Positions 7,832 through 14,309 are shown, numbered from the stretch's first letter. The stretch is 14,309 nt of DNA from Deltaproteobacteria bacterium (GCA_027403435.1 DAHZDR010000379.1:1-14309); one strand, 5' to 3'. The notes: generated by a model not told the origin, from the sequence alone. A program made the numbers and translations.

Positions 7832-9496
7832 TTAGAGTTTGCCCGCCGCCTTGAGCTTTTCGATCTCACGTTCGCGCAGATCGCGCCGCCGGATTTTCCC
7901 CGTCACGGTCATTGGGAACTCGTCGATAAACTCGAACTCGCGCGGATATTCATGGAACGCCAGGCGCTTTTTGACGTGTTCCTGAATCTCAATGATCATT
8001 TCACTGGAGGGTTGATGGCCCGGCAGCAGCTTGACGAACGCCTTGATTGACTGCCCGCGCTTCTCGTCGGGAATTCCGACCACCGCGCATGAGGCGACCG
8101 CGCGATGTTCGATAATTTTCGCTTCGACTTCGGCTGGACCAACTCGATAACCGGAGGTCTTGATCACGTCGTCGTTGCGGCCCTGGAAGTAGATGTAACC
8201 CTCTTCGTTCATATGGCCCATATCGCCGGTCAGGCACCATTCGCCGGCAAATTTTTCCGTCATCGCCGCCGGATTCTTCCAGTATTCCTTCATTACGACC
8301 GGACTGGTCCGGCGAATCGCGATTTCGCCGGTCGCGCCCGGCTTGACCGGCTCTCCGTCCGCGATAATCGTGACGTCGTGGCCGGGAAAGGCCTTGCCGA
8401 GGGGCTCCAGCAGCGGTTTTTCGAGCACGGAACAATTGCCGATAAAGTAGTTCGCTTCGGTCTGACCGAAGGCCTGGTTGAACTGCACGCGCAATTGCTC
8501 ATCGACCCAGCGCGCAAGTTGGGGACTGACCGGCTCGGCGCCGCTGACGACACATCGCAGGCGCAGATCCCGGTATTTCTCACGCGGATTTTTCACTTCG
8601 CGCAGGCCCTTGAGCACTGTCGGCGGATACAGGCCCACGGTCGCGCCGTATTTCTCCACCAGCGCGAGCATCACGTCCGGATCGAAGCGCGCCTTGCTGC
8701 GATAGGCGAGCACCGGGATTCCGTAGGGCCAAATGGCAAGCAGGCCGTCGAGCAGTCCTCCCGCCCACGCCCAGTCGGCCGGGCTGTAGTAAAGATCGCC
8801 TTGACGCAGAAAGTTGTAGGAATAATCGATTCCGTTATGACCGAGCACGTAGCGCGCCGCGTGCAAGACGCCTTTCGGATCGCCGGTCGTGCCGGACGTG
8901 TACATGAGCAGAACCGGGTCTTCGGCCCGGCTCGGCTCCATCGTGAACGCGTCCGAGGCTTGCGCGATCAAATCGTCGAAGCCGAGTCCGCCCGCGTTGC
9001 CGCCGGCGATAATGATGTGGCGCAGATCGGGCAGCTCCGCGCGAATTGGCTCGATCTTGTCGAGGCTTTCCGGCTCCAGCATGATCGCGCGCGCGGAGCT
9101 GTTCGTGAGCCGGTAGCGTAGCGCGTCGGGGCCGAACAACTTGGAGATTGGCAGAGCGATCGCGCCCAGCCGGTAAAGCGCAATATGCGCAATCGCGGTC
9201 TCGGGCCGTTGCGGCAGATGGAGCGCGACGACGTCGCCGCGCTTGATCCCGAGTCCCTTGAGGGCGTTGGCGAAGCGCCGGCTGAGCTCGCCAATCTGTC
9301 CGAAGGTATAGCGCGCCTCATGCCCCTCGTCGTCCTCGTAAAAGAGCGCGGGCTGGTCGCGCAAATCGGTGTGCCGATCGATGCAATCGATCGCGACATT
9401 GTAATCCGCTGGAATTCGCCATTGATGGCGGGCGCGGGCGTCCGCGATCGATTTTGCGTCCTTCACCGTCTGTTCCCGAAGTCCGATAGTCGCCAT
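7832..9496 (-). CDS. AMP-forming acyl-CoA synthetase
   Basis: This 554-residue member of the ANL adenylate-forming family activates a carboxylic acid with ATP and CoA, through an acyl-AMP, releasing AMP and pyrophosphate. All core motifs are intact: the phosphate loop YTSGTTGDPKG (199-209), FGQTE (343-347), TGD (423-425), the hinge GRNDDVIKTSGYR (439-451) and the catalytic Lys K534 in TGKIRRRDL. The DWAWAGGLLDGLL segment and the overall length place it nearer acetyl-CoA synthetase and medium-chain (ACSM-like) synthetases than long-chain FadD. The chain length of the substrate cannot be fixed. ATG at 9496 with GGAGGG three bases upstream. It is the first gene of the minus-strand cluster, so it probably makes the CoA thioester used by the transferases downstream. 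It is transcribed divergently from the amidotransferase gene. Confidence 0.95.
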   Translation of the reverse strand: MATIGLREQTVKDAKSIADARARHQWRIPADYNVAIDCIDRHTDLRDQPALFYEDDEGHEARYTFGQIGELSRRFANALKGLGIKRGDVVALHLPQRPETAIAHIALYRLGAIALPISKLFGPDALRYRLTNSSARAIMLEPESLDKIEPIRAELPDLRHIIIAGGNAGGLGFDDLIAQASDAFTMEPSRAEDPVLLMYTSGTTGDPKGVLHAARYVLGHNGIDYSYNFLRQGDLYYSPADWAWAGGLLDGLLAIWPYGIPVLAYRSKARFDPDVMLALVEKYGATVGLYPPTVLKGLREVKNPREKYRDLRLRCVVSGAEPVSPQLARWVDEQLRVQFNQAFGQTEANYFIGNCSVLEKPLLEPLGKAFPGHDVTIIADGEPVKPGATGEIAIRRTSPVVMKEYWKNPAAMTEKFAGEWCLTGDMGHMNEEGYIYFQGRNDDVIKTSGYRVGPAEVEAKIIEHRAVASCAVVGIPDEKRGQSIKAFVKLLPGHQPSSEMIIEIQEHVKKRLAFHEYPREFEFIDEFPMTVTGKIRRRDLREREIEKLKAAGKL

Positions 9497-9529
9497 AATC
9501 CCTCCATCGCTCGCGATCGCCGCAATCGG

Positions 9530-9545
9530 TCCGGCGCGCGCCGGA
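9530..9545. promoter_or_regulatory. 16-bp perfect palindrome before the synthetase operon
   Basis: TCCGGCGCGCGCCGGA reads the same on both strands and lies 34-49 bases before the synthetase ATG, in the divergent region. Position and symmetry fit an operator for a dimeric repressor, such as a TetR-type regulator of acyl-CoA genes. No such repressor is encoded in the window. High GC raises the odds of chance palindromes. Confidence 0.4.
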
Positions 9546-9571
9546 ATCGATAGTTCGCCGCGAACCCTTAT

Positions 9572-9606
9572 CTTGGGCTGAGCCGCAGCTTAATTTCTCG
9601 CCCAAG
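9572..9606. promoter_or_regulatory. Spaced inverted repeat CTTGGGC in the divergent region
   Basis: CTTGGGC (9572-9578) and GCCCAAG (9600-9606) are perfect inverted copies with a 21-base AT-richer spacer, near the middle of the region between the synthetase and amidotransferase genes. This could be an activator or repressor site serving either or both promoters. No convincing -35/-10 pair was found beside it. Confidence 0.3.
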
Positions 9607-9640
9607 TGGTTCGATTCGGCAAGAGGGTCGCGGCGGTTTC

Positions 9641-9656
9641 GCGCCGGAGCCGGCGC
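9641..9656. promoter_or_regulatory. GCGCCGG dyad in the amidotransferase leader
   Basis: GCGCCGG (9641-9647), a 2-base spacer and CCGGCGC (9650-9656) form a perfect dyad four bases before the AGGAG of the amidotransferase gene. As RNA, two unpaired bases are too few for a loop, so the innermost pairs would have to open. The same 7-base half-site makes up the palindrome at 9530-9545, in the opposite arrangement. Confidence 0.35.
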
Positions 9657-9670
9657 CACAGGAGCTAACC

Positions 9671-10378
9671 ATGGCGAAGATTCTGGTCCTGCAGCACCAT
9701 CCGGCGGAAAACCTTGGCGCGATCGGCGACGCGCTCGAAGAGGCCGCGCTTGCATGGCAATACCTGCGCGTTTACGACGGCGCGCCAATTCCGAAGGATC
9801 TTCATGGCGCCGGCGGGCTGATCGTGATGGGCGGGTCCGAAAGCGTTTACCAGCTCGATCGCCATCCCCATCTCCGCGACGAAATCGCGCTGATCGAATC
9901 CGCCCTTAAGGCCGACAAGCCGATTCTGGGCGTATGTCTCGGCAGTCAGTTGCTCGCCGCCGCGCTGGGCGCGGAAGTTCGGCGCGGGACACAGCGGGAA
10001 ATCGGGTGGTTCCCGGTGCGTCTGGCCGACGCCGCGGCGGACGATCGTCTGTTCCGCCAGTTGCCGCGGGAATTCGTCGCCGCGCATTGGCATAGCGACG
10101 TTTTCGACCTGCCGCGTGGCGCGACCGCGCTCGCCGCGTCCGAACGGACGCCGGTACAGGCCTATCGCCACGGCGAAAGAGCTTACGGATTACTGTTTCA
10201 TGCCGAGAAGACGCGGGAAATTCTGGGAGCGTTGATCGCGGAATTCGGCGATGGCCTGAAACGCGCCGGAATCGACGGCGATGCGATCATGCTCGAAGCG
10301 GAGCGCCATCTGCCGGCGCTCGGACGGATCGGCGCGACGATTTTTGGCCGCTGGGCCGGGCCGATCCAGGGAACCTGA
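9671..10378 (+). CDS. Class I glutamine amidotransferase (GMP synthase-like domain protein)
   Basis: This 235-residue single-domain protein has the class I glutamine amidotransferase fold. The nucleophile C89 sits in KPILGVCLGSQLLA, and the triad His/Glu are H177 and E179 in LLFHAEKT. The latter reads FHAE where most members have FHPE. GGLIVMGGSESVY gives the oxyanion-region glycines, and AAHWHSDVFDLP is typical of GuaA-like stand-alone members. It would hydrolyse glutamine or a gamma-glutamyl compound; without a synthase domain the acceptor is unknown. Some relatives act on gamma-glutamyl amines or similar detoxification substrates. AGGAG (9660-9664) lies six bases before the ATG. It is divergent from the synthetase operon and converges with the ferredoxin gene, so it is a single-gene unit. 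Confidence 0.9.
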   Translation: MAKILVLQHHPAENLGAIGDALEEAALAWQYLRVYDGAPIPKDLHGAGGLIVMGGSESVYQLDRHPHLRDEIALIESALKADKPILGVCLGSQLLAAALGAEVRRGTQREIGWFPVRLADAAADDRLFRQLPREFVAAHWHSDVFDLPRGATALAASERTPVQAYRHGERAYGLLFHAEKTREILGALIAEFGDGLKRAGIDGDAIMLEAERHLPALGRIGATIFGRWAGPIQGT

Positions 10379-10499
10379 CCCGCCCCGCCCGAAGCTCGCA
10401 TCCGACGGGCCGGCGCGCGCGAATACCGATCGCGGCGCAAACGCGGCCGTTCGCATATCGGTACGGACCGTTAGGCGGCGCGCGCGGGAATCTCCATGG

Positions 10500-10694
10500 C
10501 TAATCTTCGCGCAGCGAGAGCGCGTGCTTTGGACAGATTTTAATCGCGCGCAAGACGCGGTCGCGCGCCGACGCGGGCGGATTTTCATTGAGCAGGTACA
10601 GATTGTCGTCGTCGCGCACCTCGAAAATATCCGGCGCGACTTCCATGCAGCGCGCGTTGCTTTCACACAAAGCGTAATCAACGACGATCTTCAT
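10500..10694 (-). CDS. Small [3Fe-4S]-type ferredoxin
   Basis: This 64-residue ferredoxin is of the type that usually donates electrons to cytochrome P450s or other oxygenases. MKIVVDYALCESNARCMEVAPDIFEV gives C10 and C16 in a C-x5-C pattern, and KICPKHAL gives C54 with the following Pro. Only three cluster Cys are present; the position where [4Fe-4S] members have the extra Cys is Asn13, so a [3Fe-4S] cluster is expected. I chose the ATG at 10694 because GGAGAG lies six bases upstream and the ferredoxin fold starts there. A longer form from ATG at 10751 overlaps the preceding stop as ATGA, the usual sign of translational coupling, but lacks a Shine-Dalgarno and adds 19 residues without recognisable structure. 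It lies 53 bases after the methyltransferase gene. No P450 or ferredoxin reductase is in the window. Confidence 0.9.
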   Translation of the reverse strand: MKIVVDYALCESNARCMEVAPDIFEVRDDDNLYLLNENPPASARDRVLRAIKICPKHALSLRED

Positions 10695-10700
10695 CGTGAT

Positions 10701-10706
10701 CTCTCC
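10701..10706 (-). promoter_or_regulatory. Ribosome binding site that fixes the ferredoxin start
   Basis: On the minus strand this reads GGAGAG, six bases before the ATG at 10694. It favours the 64-residue ferredoxin over the 83-residue form starting at 10751. Confidence 0.7.
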
Positions 10707-10747
10707 GGCGGCAAATCCCTTTTGAATCTTAGACGAGGACGGGCGCG

Positions 10748-11407
10748 TCATCCAGGACGGATCGCGCCGCGCGTCGCCGTCAGCGGCAAGTCAGGTTGCG
10801 CAATCGCCCGTTCATGGGCGAGCAGGCGGCGCTTGTATGCGACGCCCCATCGATAGCCCGTCAGCGTTCCGCCGGCGCCGATCGCGCGATGGCACGGAAT
10901 CGCGATCGCCAGCGGATTCGAGCCGTTGGCGCGTCCCACCGCGCGCGCCGCCGCGGGATTCCCGATCCGCAGCGCGATTTCGCCGTACGATCGCGTCGCG
11001 CCGCGCGGAATCGCGCAGAGCTCGCGCCACACCGCAAGCTGAAACGGCGTCGCTGGAATGTCCAGCGTGAATTCGATCGTCCCTGCCGCGCCGCCGGCGA
11101 TCGCGGCCACGCGCCGTGCGAATTCGGTCGCCGATCGGTCTTCCGTGATCAGGCCGGCCCGTCGAAAATCATCGCGCAGTTCGTGTTCGAGCCGCTCCGC
11201 CGACTCCTGCACGCCGATCCAGCAGAGGCCGTGAATGGTGGCCGCGGCCAGAATTTTCCCGAATTCCGTATCGACGATGGCGTAACCGATTCGAGCGCCC
11301 TGTCCGTGCGCTCCGTAACTCGCGCCGGCGATCGCCAGCGCCGCGGTTCCGTCAGCCCGATAACGCAGATACCCGAATTCCGCCGCATGGGCGGGCTTGA
11401 TGCTCAT
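10748..11407 (-). CDS. ogt: Methylated-DNA--protein-cysteine methyltransferase (Ogt/AdaB type)
   Basis: This DNA repair protein takes the alkyl group from O6-alkylguanine onto its own Cys, a one-turnover reaction. The acceptor is C172 in IAIPCHRAIG. Other conserved residues are the intercalating Arg R155 in AARAVGRANGSNP, Tyr141 in TRSYGEIA, and the C-terminal TLTGYRWGVAYKRRLLAHE. The methyltransferase homology starts near residue 39 (ARIGYAIVDTEFGKILAAAT). The first 38 residues are extra, and the GASYGAHGQGARIGYAI junction recalls the linker before the C-terminal domain of Ada, so this may derive from an Ada fusion that lost its AraC part. The start is uncertain: ATG at 11407 (219 residues) lacks a clear Shine-Dalgarno, and GTG at 11452 (234 residues) has GGAGG but 14 bases away. 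It lies between the acyl-CoA dehydrogenase and ferredoxin genes on the same strand. Confidence 0.92.
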   Translation of the reverse strand: MSIKPAHAAEFGYLRYRADGTAALAIAGASYGAHGQGARIGYAIVDTEFGKILAAATIHGLCWIGVQESAERLEHELRDDFRRAGLITEDRSATEFARRVAAIAGGAAGTIEFTLDIPATPFQLAVWRELCAIPRGATRSYGEIALRIGNPAAARAVGRANGSNPLAIAIPCHRAIGAGGTLTGYRWGVAYKRRLLAHERAIAQPDLPLTATRGAIRPG

Positions 11408-11485
11408 GAACCGGATAACCCCGCGGCCGACTCGGCGTGAAAGCGCGTCCACGCGCCCGGATGGTCCCTCCGATCTCCGCGCCGC

Positions 11486-12697
11486 TCAGCCCTTGGGCAG
11501 TTTCAGCACCCGCTCGCCAATGATGTTGTGCTGGATTTCGCTCGAACCCGCAGCGATCGTAAGTCCGCGGGCCGCCAGCATCCGCTGCTGCCAGCGCCCG
11601 CCCTCGACCGCGCCGAGCGATCCTTTGTCGAGCGCGCTGTAGCTGCCCAGCAATTCGTCGGCGAACATCGCGACGCGCAGATTCAGCTCGGTCGCGAAGA
11701 GTTTGCCGAAGGAGCTTTCCGGACCCGGAATCTTGCCCTTGAGATGCGCGGTCAGCGATCGATAGCGGCTCAGACGAAGGCATCGCGCCTCGATTGCGAA
11801 CTGCGTGAGCTTCTGCCGGACATACGGATGACGATTGGCCGTCATCCCGTCAAACTCCACATGCTTTGACAGTTCCAGCAATTGGGTGATCGTGCGTTCC
11901 ACCGGATGGCGCGTGCCGCCCGAGAGCCGTTCGTACATCAGGGTTGCGATCGACACCTGCCATCCCTGATTGACTTCGCCGACCAGGTTTTCCCTGGGCA
12001 CGCGCACGTTGTCGTAAAAGACTTCGTTGAAGCCGGACTCGCCCGTCATCTGCACCAGCGGCCGAATCGTGATTCCCGGGGTTTTCATATCGACCAGCAG
12101 ATAGGAAATCCCCTTATGCTTGGGCGCTTCGGGATCGGTGCGCACCAGCAGCACTTGCCAGTCCGCGCGATGGGCCAGGCTGGTCCATACTTTCTGCCCG
12201 TTGACGACGAAGGAGTCGCCGTCGATTACGGCGCGGGTTTGCAGGCTCGCGAGGTCTGAGCCGGCGTTCGGCTCCGAATAGCCCTGGCACCAGACTTCCT
12301 CGCCGGTCAGCATCTTGGGCAGATAGCGGTCTTTCTGCGCCTGCGTGCCCATGAACATTAAAGTGGGACCGATTCGATCGATCGCCAGCTGGTTGCATCC
12401 GTAGAGCGGCAGGCCAAAGCTCAGCACCTCGTCCTGATAGATCGCCTGCTCGATTAGCGTGGCGCCGCCGCCGCCGTATTCAATGGGCCAGTGGAGCGCG
12501 GCGTATCCGGCCTCGTGGAGCTTGCGATGGTACTCCTTCAGGCGCCGCCATTGGCCGTCGTCGCCGACGTCGAGCAGGCTCGCGGTCGAAGCGCCGATCG
12601 CGCCGCCGTGGCCGAAGACCTGTTCTGAAGTTCGCTCGATCCATCCATGCAATTTGGCGCGAAAGGCCTCTTCTTCGGCCGTGAATCTGAAATCCAT
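11486..12697 (-). CDS. Acyl-CoA dehydrogenase
   Basis: This 403-residue flavoprotein would desaturate an acyl-CoA at C2-C3 using FAD. It shows the family signatures: CQGYSEPNAGSDLASL (137-152) for the FAD/substrate region, NGQKVWTSLAHRADW (166-180), FYDNVRVPRENLVGEVNQGW (227-246), and the C-terminal IAAGSSEIQHNIIGERVLKLP. The last segment has Gly where medium- and short-chain enzymes carry their catalytic Glu (YEGT motif). The likely base is therefore E256 in MYERLSGG, the helix position used by isovaleryl- and long-chain enzymes. This fits FadE subfamilies for branched or cyclic acyl-CoAs, but the substrate is not determined. ATG at 12697 with GGAG nine bases upstream; an extension to 12760 looks non-coding. 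It is the first gene of a minus-strand group with the methyltransferase and ferredoxin, divergent from icd. Confidence 0.94.
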   Translation of the reverse strand: MDFRFTAEEEAFRAKLHGWIERTSEQVFGHGGAIGASTASLLDVGDDGQWRRLKEYHRKLHEAGYAALHWPIEYGGGGATLIEQAIYQDEVLSFGLPLYGCNQLAIDRIGPTLMFMGTQAQKDRYLPKMLTGEEVWCQGYSEPNAGSDLASLQTRAVIDGDSFVVNGQKVWTSLAHRADWQVLLVRTDPEAPKHKGISYLLVDMKTPGITIRPLVQMTGESGFNEVFYDNVRVPRENLVGEVNQGWQVSIATLMYERLSGGTRHPVERTITQLLELSKHVEFDGMTANRHPYVRQKLTQFAIEARCLRLSRYRSLTAHLKGKIPGPESSFGKLFATELNLRVAMFADELLGSYSALDKGSLGAVEGGRWQQRMLAARGLTIAAGSSEIQHNIIGERVLKLPKG

Positions 12698-12763
12698 CCG
12701 CTGACGCTCCGCCGGCTTATCGCCAAGTCCAGGGATTTCGATAACATCGCGTTGCAACACGGC

Positions 12764-12809
12764 GCAAGCGCGGCCTTCGCTAGCGGCCGCGCTTTGCTGG
12801 CAAGCGCGG
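12764..12809. promoter_or_regulatory. Three copies of a GCAAGCGCGG element between divergent genes
   Basis: GCAAGCGCGG occurs at 12764-12773 and 12800-12809 as direct repeats. An inverted near-copy lies between them (GGCCGCGCTT at 12785-12794, which pairs with AAGCGCGGCC at 12766-12775 as a perfect 10-bp dyad with a 9-base spacer). The cluster lies 67-112 bases before the acyl-CoA dehydrogenase ATG and 99-144 before icd, where an operator serving one or both genes would be expected. Confidence 0.4.
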
Positions 12810-12825
12810 GCGTTTGCTATATGAT
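12794..12825 (+). promoter_or_regulatory. Possible sigma-70 promoter for icd
   Basis: TTGCTG (12794-12799) lies 18 bases before TATATG (12818-12823), which overlaps TATGAT (12820-12825) and is preceded by TTTGC, resembling an extended -10. This is about 80 bases before the icd ATG. It is a match by eye only, and it overlaps the third GCAAGCGCGG copy, so a bound protein there would block it. Confidence 0.3.
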
Positions 12826-12907
12826 TGGGCGCAATCGGGCGCGGCGGAGGAATTTGAGCGTCGAGTCCGCGTAGGCATCTTCAAATTATTCAGCGAGTTT
12901 GAGGCAG

Positions 12908-14152
12908 ATGGCGTTCAAGAATATCCAGATCCCCAAAGACGGCGAAAAAATCCGGCTGGCCGATGGCGCGCTGCGCGTTCCCGATCGTCCGATCCTCCCG
13001 TTTATCGAGGGCGACGGCACCGGTCCGGACATCTGGCGCGCCTCGCAATACGTATTCGATAACGCCGTCGCCAAGGTCTACGGCGGCAAGCGTAAGATCG
13101 CGTGGATGGAAGTTTTTGCGGGCGAGAAACCGTTCAAGCTCTGGAATAGCTGGCTGCCCGACGAAACCGTCGAGGCTTTCAGCGAGTACCTGGTCGGCAT
13201 CAAGGGCCCCCTGACCACGCCGATCGGCGGCGGCATCCGCTCGCTCAACGTCGCGCTGCGCCAGATGCTCGATCTCTACGTATGCCTGCGGCCGGTGCGC
13301 TATTTCAGCGGCGTGCCCAGCCCGGTCAAGCATCCGGAAAAACTCGATGTCGTAATTTTCCGCGAGAACACCGAAGACATTTACGCGGGCGTCGAATGGC
13401 CGGCGGAATCGCCCGAAGCGAAGAAGCTCATCAAGTTCCTGCGGGAAGAGCTGGGCGTCACTAAAATCCGCTTCCCCGACACCTCGGGAATCGGCATCAA
13501 GACAGTCTCGCGCGAAGGTTCGGAACGGCTGATCCGCGCCGCCCTGAATTACGCAATCGCGCACCAGCGCAAGAGCGTCACCTTTGTCCACAAAGGCAAC
13601 ATCATGAAGTTCACCGAGGGCGCCTTCCGCGACTGGGGATACGAACTGACCCGTCGCGAATTCAAAGGCAAGGCGATCGGATGGGACGATTGCGGAGGGA
13701 ATCCGCCGCCCGGCCAGATTCTGGTCAAGGACGCGATCGCGGATATCACTTTGCAGCAGGTGCTGACGCGGCCCGAGGAATTCGACGTGGTCGCGACCAT
13801 GAACCTCAACGGCGACTATCTCTCCGACGCGCTGGCGGCGCAGGTCGGCGGCATCGGGATCGCGCCGGGCGCCAATATCAACTATGTCACCGGCCACGCG
13901 ATCTTCGAGGCGACCCACGGCACGGCGCCCAAGTACGCCGGCCAAGACAAGGTGAATCCGGGTTCGGTGATCCTGTCGGGCGTGATGATGTTCGAGTATA
14001 TGGGCTGGCAGGAGGTCGCCGACGCGATTGTCCGCGGCATCGAAAAGACTATCGCGAACAAGGCCGTCACCTACGATTTCGAGCGGCTGATGCCCGGCGC
14101 GAAACTGCTCAAGTGCTCGGAGTTCGGCAAGGCGATCGTCGAAAATATCTGA
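12908..14152 (+). CDS. icd: Isocitrate dehydrogenase, NADP-dependent
   Basis: This 414-residue TCA-cycle enzyme oxidises isocitrate to 2-oxoglutarate and CO2, and is very close to E. coli Icd in length and motifs. Substrate-binding residues are in GGGIRSLNVALRQ, with S112 at the place of E. coli Ser113 (the site phosphorylated by AceK). Catalytic Y159 is in NTEDIYAG and K229 in VHKGNIMKF; metal-binding Asps are in MNLNGDYLSDALAAQ. NADP preference is supported by HGTAPKYAGQDKVNPGS and by TYDFERL, which hold the residues matching E. coli K344/Y345 and Y391/R395. I chose the ATG at 12908, with GAGG three bases upstream; an in-frame TTG at 12899 adds three residues. It is transcribed alone from the divergent region and ends at a strong terminator. 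AceK is not in the window, so phospho-control is only a possibility. Confidence 0.97.
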   Translation: MAFKNIQIPKDGEKIRLADGALRVPDRPILPFIEGDGTGPDIWRASQYVFDNAVAKVYGGKRKIAWMEVFAGEKPFKLWNSWLPDETVEAFSEYLVGIKGPLTTPIGGGIRSLNVALRQMLDLYVCLRPVRYFSGVPSPVKHPEKLDVVIFRENTEDIYAGVEWPAESPEAKKLIKFLREELGVTKIRFPDTSGIGIKTVSREGSERLIRAALNYAIAHQRKSVTFVHKGNIMKFTEGAFRDWGYELTRREFKGKAIGWDDCGGNPPPGQILVKDAIADITLQQVLTRPEEFDVVATMNLNGDYLSDALAAQVGGIGIAPGANINYVTGHAIFEATHGTAPKYAGQDKVNPGSVILSGVMMFEYMGWQEVADAIVRGIEKTIANKAVTYDFERLMPGAKLLKCSEFGKAIVENI

Positions 14153-14173
14153 GCCGCGCAATGACCGAAATCG

Positions 14174-14205
14174 AACGGCCGGGGCGGTTATCCGTCCCGG
14201 CCGTT
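14174..14205 (+). terminator. Strong hairpin terminator after icd
   Basis: AACGGCCGGGGCGG (14174-14187) pairs with CCGTCCCGGCCGTT (14192-14205), 14 bp with a single G-U wobble, around a TTAT loop. It begins about 21 bases past the icd stop. Only three T follow, so the T tract is short, but stem strength and position fit an intrinsic terminator. The remaining 14206-14309 shows no gene I can support. Confidence 0.8.
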
Positions 14206-14309
14206 TGCATGCCGCCGCTTGGCCGCAACGGCGCGGTTGACAGCGCCATCGCCGTCGATGAAACTGCCGGATATTCCAGCCGTCGCGATCCGCGTTAGCC
14301 GGGTTAACC

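Noticed and set aside
9585..9606. Minus-strand TTGGGCGAGAAATTAAGC as a sigma-54 promoter for the synthetase operon
   Set aside because: The GG-GC spacing is 11 or 12 instead of 10 and the flanking consensus is poor.
10379..10499. Bidirectional terminator between the amidotransferase and ferredoxin genes
   Set aside because: I found no stem longer than a few base pairs and no T tract in either direction.
12798..12817. TGGCAAGC...TTTGC as a sigma-54 promoter for icd
   Set aside because: The GG and GC elements are 15 bases apart instead of the required 10.
12890..14161. A 423-residue open frame antisense to icd
   Set aside because: It mirrors the icd frame in high-GC DNA, has no recognisable domain, and icd is unmistakable on the other strand.
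14237..14309. TTGACA box and an ATG at 14258 with an open frame to the window edge, as the start of another gene
   Set aside because: There is no -10 at a suitable distance and no Shine-Dalgarno before the ATG, and 17 codons are too few to judge.

Overview
The window is high-GC, densely coded bacterial chromosome. It holds twelve genes (one cut by the left edge), with no RNA genes, insertion sequences, phage genes or CRISPR arrays that I could see. The gene set suggests a free-living aerobic bacterium that catabolises organic acids as CoA thioesters: an acyl-CoA synthetase, three family III CoA-transferases, an acyl-CoA dehydrogenase, a TIM-barrel metal hydrolase and an NADP-type isocitrate dehydrogenase. 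Such sets are common in uncultured soil lineages such as Candidatus Binatota and in some Proteobacteria. This placement is a guess from gene content, not a measurement.

Layout, left to right. Positions 1-213 (+) carry the C-terminal end of a response-regulator receiver domain. Positions 402-1796 (-) encode a complete NtrC-type sigma-54 activator that converges with it. Positions 1797-1951 hold three dyads between that regulator and the next gene. Positions 1952-2422 (-) encode a small stand-alone helix-hairpin-helix protein matching only the N-terminal part of family X DNA polymerases. Positions 2538-9496 are a five-gene minus-strand cluster, in transcription order: acyl-CoA synthetase, CoA-transferase C, CoA-transferase B, CoA-transferase A, amidohydrolase-family protein. 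Its gaps are about 99, 19, 35 and 44 bases, so it looks like one operon. A 174-base divergent region rich in palindromes separates it from a plus-strand class I glutamine amidotransferase (9671-10378). A second minus-strand group follows, in transcription order: acyl-CoA dehydrogenase (12697-11486), O6-alkylguanine-DNA methyltransferase (11407-10748), [3Fe-4S]-type ferredoxin (10694-10500). A 210-base divergent region leads to plus-strand icd (12908-14152), which ends at a strong hairpin terminator.

How the genes may work together (inference): the synthetase would activate a carboxylic acid with ATP and CoA, and one or more CoA-transferases would move CoA between that acid and a pathway intermediate. 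The amidohydrolase-family enzyme would hydrolyse or decarboxylate an intermediate, and the acyl-CoA dehydrogenase could start oxidation of the thioester. The substrate cannot be read from the sequence. The main points for a second look are this cluster, the Asp-to-Glu change at the nucleophile position of CoA-transferase C, the orphan PolX-like N-terminal domain, and the dyads in the intergenic regions. No gene-free stretch exceeds 300 bases; the longest is the 12698-12907 divergent region.
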